A stretch of DNA of 64,000 nucleotides. Origin: Actinokineospora xionganensis. GTDB taxonomy: Bacteria > Actinomycetota > Actinomycetes > Mycobacteriales > Pseudonocardiaceae. How positions within the stretch are numbered: the stretch's first letter is position 1; the number at the start of each line of letters is the position of its first letter. The DNA lies in the NCBI RefSeq assembly GCF_014323725.1, contig NZ_JABVED010000014.1, positions 101,804 through 165,803 on the forward strand, written 5' to 3'. Positions 33,687 to 42,459 of the stretch are shown one piece after another. A program made the translations under genes and the position numbers. Under the pieces are notes generated by a model, which searched no databases, had not been told where the DNA came from, and saw only the letters and a list, made by a program, of their open reading frames with translations.

Positions 33687-34102
33687 CGGGACCCGTTGCT
33701 CGGGGGCGCCGCGACCTGGTATCGGGCAGGAGTCTCCAGGACGGCGGGCACCTGGGTGCACAACCGCTGCATCTCATAGCTCAGGATGCCCGCGTCGACC
33801 TCTTGGTCGGCGATCACGGCCAGCACGCTGCCCGCGCCGGCGGCGGTGACGAACAGGATGATCTCGTTGAGCTCGGTGATCACCTGACGCACACCCTCGG
33901 CGCCGCCGCTGCTGAACGTCGTGCCCACCTGGTTGGCCAGCGAGCGCATGCTGCTGGCCAGGGCCGCGAGACGGTCGGCGCCGTCGATGTCCAGTCCGTA
34001 CCAGTACTTCGGGATCCCGTCGACCGACAGCAACAGGGCGCTGCGTGTGTTGGGAACTGCCTCGACCAGGCGGCGAAGGAGCCAGTTCAGGTCGTCGGCC
34101 AT
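33683..34102 (-). CDS. cvnB: Conservon roadblock/LC7 protein CvnB
   Basis: A 139-residue roadblock/LC7-domain protein (LNWLLRRLVEAVPNTRSALLLSVDGIPKYWYGL, LANQVGTTFSSGG, IILFVTAAGAGSVLAVIAD). Such proteins act on their partner GTPase, here CvnD. The ATG at 34102 lies inside the end of cvnA (16-bp overlap), and its stop overlaps cvnC. Confidence 0.92.
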   Translation of the reverse strand: MADDLNWLLRRLVEAVPNTRSALLLSVDGIPKYWYGLDIDGADRLAALASSMRSLANQVGTTFSSGGAEGVRQVITELNEIILFVTAAGAGSVLAVIADQEVDAGILSYEMQRLCTQVPAVLETPARYQVAAPPSNGSR

Positions 34103-35862
34103 GCGGCGGATTCTCCTCTGGTAGGTGCTTGGGTCGGCTCATGCGGTGAAGCTTCACGGATCTGCTCGGTGAGCCAGTGGTCGCGGCCCTCCTGGACCGC
34201 GGCCATCAAGCGAGTGTTGTGCCCGGTGATGGATGGCGCGGGCGCGGGCGGTTCCAACAGTTCCTCCCGCAGGTGGGTGCCCCGGCGCTGCGGCAGCGGC
34301 GGCGGCTGGTTGCCTGCCTGCTCCTGGGCGGCGGGCTCCTCGGCGTCGTCGAGCACACCGGTCCGCAGCTCGTTGTAGGACCGGCCGGGGGCTCGCACCG
34401 GGAGTTCCGGCAGCGCGGCTTCCTTGGCCCAGTGCTGCTCGTCGGCCTGCTCGTGGTCGGCGGGCGCCTGCTCGGGCTCGGCGGGCGGCTGCCGCCTGCT
34501 CGTCGGCTGGGTCAGGTGCACGGAGCTGAGCGCGGGGGCGCTGAGCGGCGGCGCGGTGAGCCCGGGAGCGGCAGGCTGCGGACTCGGCTGCGGGCTCGGT
34601 TCCGGCGCGGCCCGCAGGGGCTCGGGTGCGGCCGGGATGGCCTGCTGCTCGACCCGACGCTCCCGCTGCACAGGCGAGGGCTGGACGCGGCGGCGCGTGT
34701 CGGGCGCGGGTTGCGACTCGCTGAGCAGGTGTGGCGGGATGACGACGGCCGCGGCGATGCCGCCGAAGATGTTCGACTGCAGCCGCACCCGGATGCCGTG
34801 GCGCCGGGCGAGTTCACGCACGACGGCGAGGCCGATGCGGCCATCCTGCAGCAGCTCGCTGACGTCGATGCGGGTCGAGCCGTCGAGCAGGTGGTTGATC
34901 CGCTCCAGATCGTCGTGGCTCATCCCGAGGCCGCGGTCCTGGACCTCGATGGCGAGACCCGCGGTGACCTTGTGCGCGCGGACCTCGACCTTCGGCCCGT
35001 CCGGGGAGGTGAAGCGGGTGGCGTTCTCGAGGAGTTCGGCGAGCAGGTGGATGATCTCGGCGACCGCGTGGCCGTGGATCTCGACGTCCTCCACCGGCAC
35101 GATCGCGATCTGCCGGTAGTGCTCGGCCTCGGACACCGCGGCGAGCAGCACCGCGTACACGCTGACCGGCCGGTTCGACCGGCGCTGCGGCGGCTCGCCA
35201 CCGAGGACCGCCAGGTTCTCGCCCTGTCGGCGCGCGAGGGTGAAGAGGTGGTCGATCTCGTAGAGACCGTCGAGCAGCACCGGGTCCTCGTTGTCCTGCT
35301 CCAGCTGGTCGATGCGCTGGATGGACCGGTTGATCAGCGACTGGAGTCGGCGCGCCAGCTTGACGAACACCTCGCGGCGCTGGCCGGGGTCGTCGGTAAG
35401 CGTGGCGGGAAGCTCGTCCGGGTGCGCCCAGAGCGGCGCGGGCTGCGGCCTGCGCGCCGCCTCGTACGCCTGCTCGGCAGGCGTGGGCGACGGCGACGGC
35501 GCGGGCGCGGGTGTCGGCGCGGGAGCGGGTGCCGGAGACAGCGGACGCTGGGCGTAGACCGCGACGGACGCGCGGTGCGCGGGGAGCCGGATCTTGCGGG
35601 CCGCGGACCCGGCGCACAGCAGCGCGATCATGACCGTGATCACACAGCCCGCCACCACGCTCACCGACGCGACCAGGGCCGACGCGGGATTCATGGCGAT
35701 GGACAGGATCCCGGCGCCACCGCCGAGGACCACTACCGCCAGCAGGGACAGTCCGATCTGTAAAAGCCGGGCCTGGAGACGCTCGCTCACTCGCGAGTAG
35801 TCGTTCTCCAGCCGGGCGGCGCGGTTGGGCTGAGGCGTCTCCGGCGATGGCGATTCAGACAT
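34087..35862 (-). CDS. cvnA: Conservon sensor histidine kinase-like protein CvnA
   Basis: A 591-residue membrane protein. Two membrane segments (about residues 33-55 and 63-85) enclose only a short external loop. A Pro/Ala-rich linker (about 108-135) leads to a dimerisation helix region and an ATPase domain with N-box ELLENATRF, G1 DRGLGM and G2 GRIGLAVVRELARRHG. A Pro/Gln/Glu-rich C-terminal tail of about 200 residues follows, with LPVRAPGRS. No canonical phosphoacceptor His motif is obvious. AGGAAGGA precedes the ATG. It is the first gene of the cvnA-B-C-D-GAF operon. Confidence 0.9.
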   Translation of the reverse strand: MSESPSPETPQPNRAARLENDYSRVSERLQARLLQIGLSLLAVVVLGGGAGILSIAMNPASALVASVSVVAGCVITVMIALLCAGSAARKIRLPAHRASVAVYAQRPLSPAPAPAPTPAPAPSPSPTPAEQAYEAARRPQPAPLWAHPDELPATLTDDPGQRREVFVKLARRLQSLINRSIQRIDQLEQDNEDPVLLDGLYEIDHLFTLARRQGENLAVLGGEPPQRRSNRPVSVYAVLLAAVSEAEHYRQIAIVPVEDVEIHGHAVAEIIHLLAELLENATRFTSPDGPKVEVRAHKVTAGLAIEVQDRGLGMSHDDLERINHLLDGSTRIDVSELLQDGRIGLAVVRELARRHGIRVRLQSNIFGGIAAAVVIPPHLLSESQPAPDTRRRVQPSPVQRERRVEQQAIPAAPEPLRAAPEPSPQPSPQPAAPGLTAPPLSAPALSSVHLTQPTSRRQPPAEPEQAPADHEQADEQHWAKEAALPELPVRAPGRSYNELRTGVLDDAEEPAAQEQAGNQPPPLPQRRGTHLREELLEPPAPAPSITGHNTRLMAAVQEGRDHWLTEQIREASPHEPTQAPTRGESAAWPTT

Positions 35863-36169
35863 CTGGTCCTTCCTGTACGAGACGACCGACAGCGACCGAC
35901 GACCATGATCAAGTCTATGTAGCGTGGCCAGACCAAATGGCTGGGGGGCTCTGCGACGCGGGCGATGCTACCGCAGTACCGGCCGCGGACATGAGACCGC
36001 GCGTGACAGTTCGGTGACCAGCGGCTCACCGTATTTCTATATATAGGCGATAGTTTCGCGACGCAACCTTGATCGACTGTGCTACCCGCCGGTATCCCCC
36101 GAATGGCCCAGGAAACGAGAACGGGGCGGGCGACCAGTACGCCTGGTCACCCGCCCCGCCGCTTTTCGG
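35863..36169. other. Conservon promoter region and GH31 terminator
   Basis: No gene. The conservon leader (AGGAAGGA before the ATG) is at the left; an AT-rich CTATATATAG palindrome lies near 36038-36047, unusual in such GC-rich DNA and possibly part of a promoter; a terminator is at 36122-36158. Confidence 0.55.
36122..36158 (-). terminator. Terminator after the second GH31 gene
   Basis: 16-position stem (36122-36137 with 36143-36158) with one mismatch and a 5-base loop, 11 bp past the GH31 stop in the leftward direction. A T-run follows on the plus strand too, so it may act both ways. Confidence 0.75.
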
Positions 36170-39100
36170 CTAGGGGTTACAGGACAGTTTTGCCTCCGCC
36201 CAGTCCCCGTGATCGCTGGCGATGCCGTCGCCGCCGTCGGCGATCACCAGTTCCAGCGTGCGCGCCCCGGTGACCGGAACCCGCACCGAAACCGTGGCCG
36301 ACGTGGGCCTCAGCACCGGTGAGGCGTACTTCTCCACCCCGTCCACCACGACCTTGAAGACCACAGTGGACGGACTGCTGTCACCCATCTCGTCGTCCAC
36401 ACCGACCTTCGCGCTGAAGGAAGAGCAGACACCACCAAGGTTCACCCGAACGTTGGAAGGCGCGTGCGCGCCGAGACCCTTTGTGTAAACCGTGCCGTTG
36501 AGGGTGATCGGCTTGCCGTCGCCCGCGGCGCTCTCGTTGTTGCTGCGGTCCCGTTCCACCGGTCCCCAACCGTTCGTCGAACTCAGCCATTCGAGATCGC
36601 TGACGAACGCCTCACCCTTCGGCGCGGGCGGCAGCGGCCGGTCGTGCACGGCCGCGGCGAAGACGCCGAACGCCGCGCCCGCGGGCAGCTTGACCGCGCG
36701 GATCGTCTTGCCCTTGGCCAACTCCACCGTGTTGTAGAAGACTCGGTAGGCGACATCGGTGTTGGCCAGACCAGTGGGGGTGTACCGACCCTTCACCGCC
36801 ACCGCCAGTTTCGCCCCGCCGGTGGCCGCGTCCTGGAACGACCAGTTCGGGAAGGCCAGCGTGTGCGTCGATTCCGTGCCGTCGGTGTACATCGCCGTCA
36901 CGGTGCCACGCGCGCTGGTACTCGCGCCCGCGCCGAGGAACGCCAGGTGCGTGCCGGTTCCGGAGACCAGGATCGGCTGACCCTGACCCTTGACCATGTT
37001 GGGTGTTCCCGCGGCCGCGGCGGGCCAGGTGAACTGGGCTCCCTGCACGGTCACCGTCGCGCCCGGGGTGTAGCCCTGGGCGGCGAGGAGTTCGGCCGGG
37101 AAGCTGTTGCCGTCCGGGTCGAACTTGCCCGCGCCGTAGGTGGCCGCGTCGGTGATGCCGACGGTGTTGTACGCCGCCGCCACCGAGCCGAAGGGAACCT
37201 GGGCCCGGCCCACGGCGCTGCTGGTGTGTTTGACACCCGCCGCGACGTAGCTGGTGTCCAGCTTGATCGTGTGACTGCCGACCGCGGCGGCGGGCGGGGT
37301 CACGGCGAACACGGTCCGAACACTCTTGCCCGCGAACACCACCGAATGGGTGGTGTTCCCCTTGGCCGTGGCGGTCCAGCCCTGGGGCAGGGTGAGAGCG
37401 AGCCGGACGTCCTGCACCGGGATCTCGGTCCCGTTGCGGAACTCCGCGGCGACCTCGGTCGGCGCGCCCGCCGCGGCCCACATGTCCGGAGTGGACAGTG
37501 TGGACGTGCCGAAGGTGTCGCTCACCCGGCCGCCGCCCACCGAGGTGGTGCCGTAGAGGTTGATCGTCGACGACGCCCCGGTGGACACCGGTGCCGTCTT
37601 CACGTGCACGACGCCGCGACGGTCGTTCTGGTCGTAGAACCAGCCGGTCTGGGCCGCGTCGTACTCGGCCTTGGTGCGCAGCTGGGCCAGCGGCGCCCCG
37701 CCGTCCGCCTGGACCGCGTTGGGATTGGTGCCAGTGTGCACGGTCAGCTCGTAGGGCCGGGCGGCGGGCTTGCCCGCGTAGTCGCCGACGCTCTCACCGA
37801 TGCGCACCGCGACCGTGCCGTAGCCCTGCTTCGGCGCGGACACGTCGAATTTCTGCGTGGCCGACTTGCCTTCGCGGCTCGCCCGGGTCACGCGGTCGTC
37901 CTCGTACATCGAGAACGACGAGTCGCCCTGCGGGTAGACGTCGACGGTCACGCGGTCGCCCGGCTTCTGCTGGGCGTGGCCGGTGATGCCCTCACGCCAC
38001 ATCGGCACGACCGCGCCGGCCTTGACGAACAGCGGCAGCCGGTCCAGCGGCGCATGGTAGCCGTCGACCGTCTTCGGGCCCTGGTGGGCCTGGCCGGACC
38101 AGTAGTCGATCCAGATGCCCTCGGGCAGGTAGATGCCGTCCTTGACCTCACCCTCGGTCCACATGGGAGCGACGAGGAACTCCTTGCCCGCGAGGAACTC
38201 GTACTTGGTGGTGTCGTCCCAGGTCTTCGGGTCGTTCGGGTACTCCAGGATCAGCGAGCGGTTGATCGGCGCGCCGGTGCGGTGCGCCTCGGCCGCGTAG
38301 CTGTAGAAGTAGGGCAGCAGCCGCTCACGCAGCTTGAGGTACTGCCGGTTGATCGAGGTGTACGGGTCGCCGTAGGCCCACGGCTGCTTGAACTTCGGCG
38401 TGGACCAGCCGCTCATCGACATCAGGGCCGGGTTGAACGCCTTCCACTGCAGGTCCCGGACGTAGCTGGTGGGACTGCCGCCGAAGATGCCGTCGACGTC
38501 ACCCGCGGAGTAGGCGATGCCGGAGTTGCCCGAGCCGTGGATGGCCGGGATCTGCCACTTGATGTTGTTCAGGGTGCCCGCGTGGTCGCCGGTCCACTGC
38601 ACCGCGCAGCGCTGCGCGCCCGCCCAGCCCTCGACCATCCAACTGTAACCGCGGGCGTCGCTGTGCTCCTCGATACCCTTGTGCGCGGTGTCGCACGCCG
38701 AGAGCGCGTGCCGGTAGCCCGGTCCGACCCAGGCGACGTCGAGCTTGCGCACCCGCACGCCCGCCTGGCCGACCTCCTCGGGCTGCTTGTCCAGCGACGA
38801 CTCGGTCCACAGGCCCATCTCGATGCCGCGTTCGCGCAGTTCGTCGCCGGTGGCGCTCAGGGCGTCGATGTCACGGGTGCCGATGTACTTCTCGACGCCG
38901 CCCGGGTTGGGGTTCTGGATGTAAGCGTCGCGGTCGTCGCTGTAACCACAGCCGTAGTCGTCGTTGACGAGCATCCAGCCGCCCGGCATGTCGTTGTCGA
39001 CGAACTTCTGCGCGATCTTGGCGGCGTCCGGGGTGATCTCCTTGTCCGGGTGGTACTTGCCGTCGTTGCGTGGGTCGGGGTCGACGCCGGGGCGGTAGTG

Positions 39101-39952
39101 GCCGCGGTTGTAGCAGTCGGAGTCGCCGTACTCCAGGCCGTAGATCGGCGGCAGGAACGGCCTGCCGGTCAGCTCGGTGTAGCGGTCGAGCGAGGTCTTC
39201 AGATCGCCCACGAAGTAGTAGGCGTCGAAGCGCTGCTCCTGATGGGTGGTGGCCACCGGCTCGTTGAAGGCGTACGTCCCGGGCGCGAAGGTGTTGCGCA
39301 GGACGCCGTAGCCCGCGGTGCTCATGTAGTACGGGGAGGCGTTGGGGTTGCCGCCGTCCTCCCAGTTGAAGTCGCGGGAGATCTTGATGGTCTTGTCGCG
39401 GTGGGAGAAGCGGCCGTTCTGCATGCCGCCGCCGACGAACTGCTCGGTCGGGCCGCGGTCCAACGACTGGGTGGCGCTGGTGGCGGTCCAGGCGAGCGGC
39501 GCCCGCTCGGACCACACCTGGCTGCCGTCGGCCCGGTGCAGGGCGAAGCGCAGCGGGTTCTTGTAGGCGCGCACCTCGGCGGAGCGGGTGCGCAGCGAGT
39601 AGTGGTCGCCCCGGTCGGACCAGGTGGCGGCGGGCGCGGCGTAGTCCTTCTTCACGACGATGTCGGACTTCGGCGCGGCCGGGTCGGTCGGCGGAGTGTT
39701 GGCCGGGTCGGTGAACTGGCCGTCGGGGGCGAGCCAGATCCGGAAGACGTCGTCACGCAGGAAGACGACGCGCACCTTCGCCTGGCCGGCGTCGAGGGTG
39801 AACGTGGCCTTGTCGGCCGCGAATCCGGTGACGGCGCCGAGTTGCCCGGGTTCCGCGGCGGTGGCCGCGGGCGCGGAGAGCAACGTGGTCGCCACCGCCG
39901 CGGTGGCGGCAAGAATCCCCATATTTCGACATATCTGAACACTTCTGCGCAT
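36170..39952 (-). CDS. Secreted multidomain GH31 enzyme with NEW3 and NPCBM domains
   Basis: A 1260-residue exported glycosidase. Signal peptide to about residue 32 (ending ATAAEPG); GH31 N-terminal domain; barrel with KLDVAWVGPGY (about 402) and VQWTGD (about 452), GDVDGIFGGS, DLQWKAFNPALM; then beta domains. Residues about 840-940 look like the NEW3 (alpha-galactosidase-associated) domain; a further beta-sandwich follows; residues about 1110-1260 are an NPCBM domain (DLEWLSSTNGWGPVERDRSNNE, YTKGLGAHAPS, SFSAKVGVDDE). The DVAWVGPGY pattern and NPCBM fit the GH31 group with alpha-N-acetylgalactosaminidases. GAGGG precedes the ATG. It is divergent from a sugar ABC transporter that probably imports its product. 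Confidence 0.86.
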   Translation of the reverse strand: MRRSVQICRNMGILAATAAVATTLLSAPAATAAEPGQLGAVTGFAADKATFTLDAGQAKVRVVFLRDDVFRIWLAPDGQFTDPANTPPTDPAAPKSDIVVKKDYAAPAATWSDRGDHYSLRTRSAEVRAYKNPLRFALHRADGSQVWSERAPLAWTATSATQSLDRGPTEQFVGGGMQNGRFSHRDKTIKISRDFNWEDGGNPNASPYYMSTAGYGVLRNTFAPGTYAFNEPVATTHQEQRFDAYYFVGDLKTSLDRYTELTGRPFLPPIYGLEYGDSDCYNRGHYRPGVDPDPRNDGKYHPDKEITPDAAKIAQKFVDNDMPGGWMLVNDDYGCGYSDDRDAYIQNPNPGGVEKYIGTRDIDALSATGDELRERGIEMGLWTESSLDKQPEEVGQAGVRVRKLDVAWVGPGYRHALSACDTAHKGIEEHSDARGYSWMVEGWAGAQRCAVQWTGDHAGTLNNIKWQIPAIHGSGNSGIAYSAGDVDGIFGGSPTSYVRDLQWKAFNPALMSMSGWSTPKFKQPWAYGDPYTSINRQYLKLRERLLPYFYSYAAEAHRTGAPINRSLILEYPNDPKTWDDTTKYEFLAGKEFLVAPMWTEGEVKDGIYLPEGIWIDYWSGQAHQGPKTVDGYHAPLDRLPLFVKAGAVVPMWREGITGHAQQKPGDRVTVDVYPQGDSSFSMYEDDRVTRASREGKSATQKFDVSAPKQGYGTVAVRIGESVGDYAGKPAARPYELTVHTGTNPNAVQADGGAPLAQLRTKAEYDAAQTGWFYDQNDRRGVVHVKTAPVSTGASSTINLYGTTSVGGGRVSDTFGTSTLSTPDMWAAAGAPTEVAAEFRNGTEIPVQDVRLALTLPQGWTATAKGNTTHSVVFAGKSVRTVFAVTPPAAAVGSHTIKLDTSYVAAGVKHTSSAVGRAQVPFGSVAAAYNTVGITDAATYGAGKFDPDGNSFPAELLAAQGYTPGATVTVQGAQFTWPAAAAGTPNMVKGQGQPILVSGTGTHLAFLGAGASTSARGTVTAMYTDGTESTHTLAFPNWSFQDAATGGAKLAVAVKGRYTPTGLANTDVAYRVFYNTVELAKGKTIRAVKLPAGAAFGVFAAAVHDRPLPPAPKGEAFVSDLEWLSSTNGWGPVERDRSNNESAAGDGKPITLNGTVYTKGLGAHAPSNVRVNLGGVCSSFSAKVGVDDEMGDSSPSTVVFKVVVDGVEKYASPVLRPTSATVSVRVPVTGARTLELVIADGGDGIASDHGDWAEAKLSCNP

Positions 39953-40209
39953 TAAGCCCTCACTTCGAGCATCTTCGAGCAGGTTCCGACATGTCTAGCG
40001 CATGACGGGCGAGCTGTCACTGCTTCGTGTTGCATTCATGCAACAGGCGTCAAAGCTCGCCCGAGACCGTTGACGAACCGGAGAGCAAGGGGGAACATGT
40101 TCGAAATCTGCTTACAAGTGATTAGAAGTGCCCTTTCTCAATCGTAAGTTTGCATCGCCCGGTCGTCCGGCAGCGCCGGCGAATCGGTCCAGCAGGAAGG
40201 CAGGAAAAG
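39953..40209. promoter_or_regulatory. Divergent GH31/ABC control region with nested palindromes
   Basis: The region contains TGTTGCAT-TC-ATGCAACA (40028-40045), which looks like a LacI-family operator, enclosed almost symmetrically by a 10-bp inverted repeat CGGGCGAGCT/AGCTCGCCCG (40006-40015 with 40054-40063). GAACATGTTC is at 40093-40102 and CTTCGAGCA is directly repeated at 39963 and 39973. No regulator gene is adjacent. Confidence 0.65.
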
Positions 40210-41445
40210 TTGAGGCGTGTCATCAAGGCTGCAGCGATCGCCACCGCGGCGACGCTCGGCTTGGTCGCGTGCGGGGGCGGATCCGACAGCGGCGCCGGTG
40301 GGAACACCGAGCTCGAGCTGATGGTCCCGTCCTACGGCGACAAGACCAAGCCCTACTGGGAAGACCTGGTCAAGGCGTTCGAGGCCAAGAACCCCACCAT
40401 CAAGGTCAAGCTCGAAGTGCAGAGCTGGGACGACATCTACAAGGTCCTCGACACGAAGATCCAGGGCCAGAAGGCGCCGGACATCCTCGAACTCGACTCG
40501 GCGGGCCCGGCCTACGGCAAGGAAGGCCTGCTGTTCAAGGCCGACGAGATCGTCTCCCCCGCGACGCTGGCCGACGTGGTGCCCGCGTTCGTGCAGAGCG
40601 CGGCCATCGACGGCACCGCGTACGGCGTGCCGACGGTCGCCTCGACGCGCGCGCTGTTCTACAACAAGGAACTGTTCGCCAAGGCGGGCATCGCGGCTCC
40701 CCCCAAGACCTGGGACGAGTTGCTCGACTCCGCCAAGAAGATCTCCGCCCTCGGCGACGGCGTCAGCGGCTACGGCATGCCGCTGGGCAACGAGGAAGCC
40801 CAGGGCGAGACCTCCATCTGGGCCTACGGCGCGGGCGCGTCGTGGGGTGACGGCTCGAAGATCACCGTGGACACCCCGCAGGCGACCGAGGCGCTCACCT
40901 TCATGAAGAAGATGATCGACGAGAAGGCCACCCAGGCCGACCCCGGCGCGACCAACCGCACGCCGCTGATCAACGTGTTCATCCAGGGCAAGATCGGCAT
41001 GATCACCGGCCTGCCGCCGGTCGTCGGCCAGATCAAGGAGAAGAACCCGGCCCTGCAGTGGGCGATCGCGCCGAGCCCGACCAAGGACGGCAAGCCCGCC
41101 ACCCTCGGTGTCGCCGACTACTTCGTCGGGTTCAAGAAGGACGGGAAGAAGCAGGAAGCGATCCGCAAGTTCCTGGACTTCTTCTACGAGAAGGACAACT
41201 ACGTCAAGTTCAACGACAACGAGGGCTTCATCCCGGCCACCAAGTCCGGGGGCGAGGCCGCCGCGGCCAAACCGGAGCTCAAGGAGTTCATCGACGCGCT
41301 TCCCGGCGCGAAGTTCTACCCGGCCACGAATCCGGCGTGGAGCACCGCCTCCGGCGCGTTCAAGCAGTTGGTGGGTCAGATCCAGACCAAGCCCGCCCCT
41401 GACGTGCTGAAGGAGATCCAGGCCAAGGTGGACGCGGGCGGCTGA
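40210..41445 (+). CDS. Sugar ABC transporter substrate-binding lipoprotein
   Basis: A 411-residue family-1 solute-binding lipoprotein. I choose the TTG at 40210, preceded by GCAGGAAAAG: it gives a short basic N-terminus and the lipobox GLVAC with Cys21. The mature protein has ELELMVPSYGDKTKPYWEDLVKAFEAKNP and YGVPTVASTRALFYNKELFAKAGI. It heads an importer with two permeases and no ATPase. Position opposite a GH31 exo-enzyme suggests it takes up the released sugar or a glycan fragment. Confidence 0.88.
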   Translation: MRRVIKAAAIATAATLGLVACGGGSDSGAGGNTELELMVPSYGDKTKPYWEDLVKAFEAKNPTIKVKLEVQSWDDIYKVLDTKIQGQKAPDILELDSAGPAYGKEGLLFKADEIVSPATLADVVPAFVQSAAIDGTAYGVPTVASTRALFYNKELFAKAGIAAPPKTWDELLDSAKKISALGDGVSGYGMPLGNEEAQGETSIWAYGAGASWGDGSKITVDTPQATEALTFMKKMIDEKATQADPGATNRTPLINVFIQGKIGMITGLPPVVGQIKEKNPALQWAIAPSPTKDGKPATLGVADYFVGFKKDGKKQEAIRKFLDFFYEKDNYVKFNDNEGFIPATKSGGEAAAAKPELKEFIDALPGAKFYPATNPAWSTASGAFKQLVGQIQTKPAPDVLKEIQAKVDAGG

Positions 41446-41528
41446 CCCCTGCGAGCCGTCCGCCCGTCCGTGGGTGGCGACCGGGGCATCGGTCGCCACC
41501 CACGGTTCTGAGAGAACCGAGGGAGTTT

Positions 41529-42455
41529 GTGCCAGTGATCGACCCGACCGCCGCCCCGCCCAAGGCCCGACGCCGCAAGGTCACCCGGGAGTCGACCTTG
41601 CAGGCCCTGCCGTGGCTGGCGCCCGCGCTGCTGCTGATCGGCGGTGTCGTGGTGTACCCGGCGGGCTACATGTTCTACACGTCGTTCCGCGACATCTCCC
41701 GGTTCGGCACCGACCTGGGCTGGGCGGGCTGGGACAACTACGGGAAGGTCTTCGCGCTCGGGCACCTGCCGCGGGTCTTCCTCAACACAGCGGTGTGGGT
41801 TGTCGGCGTGGTGCTCATCAGCGTGCTGGTCTCGCTGGTGCTGGCACAGTTCCTGAACAAGACGTTCCCCGGCCGCACCGTCGTGCGGCTGGCGGTCATC
41901 GTGCCGTGGGCGGCCTCGGTGGTGATGACCTCGACGATCTTCGTCTACGGCCTCGACCCGTTCTACGGGGTGATCAACCAGTTCCTGGTCGACACCGGCG
42001 TGATGGCGCAGCCCTACGGCTTCCTGAAGAACCCGGTCTCGGGCTTCCTGTCCTCGGCGGCGGTGGCGGTGTTCGTGTCCGTCCCGTTCACCACCTTCGT
42101 CATCCTCGCAGGCCTGCAGACCGTGCCGGGCGACGTGCTGGAGGCGGCGCAGATCGACGGCGCGACCAAGGCCCAGACGTACTGGCGCGTGGTGTTCCCG
42201 ATGCTGCGTCCCGCGCTCGCGGTGGCCGCGCTGATCAACGTCATCAACGTGTTCAACTCGCTGCCCATCCTGCGCACGATGACCGGCGCGATCCCCGGGT
42301 ACGACGCGGACACCACGACCACACTGACCTTCAAGATCATCCAGGGCGACCGGCAGATCGACACGGCCAGCGCGCTGAGCGTCATCAACTTCCTGGTGGT
42401 CCTCATCGTGATCGCCTTCTACCTGCGCATCGTGCGCCCGATGCGGGAGGTCTGA
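41529..42455 (+). CDS. Sugar ABC transporter permease (MalF type)
   Basis: A 308-residue permease starting at GTG 41529. Six membrane segments begin with LQALPWLAPALLLIGGVVVYPAGYMFY; the EAA loop is EAAQIDGATKAQTYWRVVFP. It is 83 bp after the binding protein and 4 bp before the next permease. Confidence 0.9.
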   Translation: MPVIDPTAAPPKARRRKVTRESTLQALPWLAPALLLIGGVVVYPAGYMFYTSFRDISRFGTDLGWAGWDNYGKVFALGHLPRVFLNTAVWVVGVVLISVLVSLVLAQFLNKTFPGRTVVRLAVIVPWAASVVMTSTIFVYGLDPFYGVINQFLVDTGVMAQPYGFLKNPVSGFLSSAAVAVFVSVPFTTFVILAGLQTVPGDVLEAAQIDGATKAQTYWRVVFPMLRPALAVAALINVINVFNSLPILRTMTGAIPGYDADTTTTLTFKIIQGDRQIDTASALSVINFLVVLIVIAFYLRIVRPMREV

Positions 42456-42459
42456 GCAG

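Noticed and set aside
35924..35937. dre-like sequence GTGGCCAGACCAAA upstream of the conservon
   Set aside because: The core is one base short and asymmetric compared with TGGTC-N2-GACCA, so it is probably chance. The same holds for GGCCAGACCAG near 36765 inside the GH31 gene.
36464..39955. Long plus-strand open frame opposite the second GH31 gene
   Set aside because: Pure shadow of a clear GH31/NPCBM coding sequence, with no recognisable protein features.
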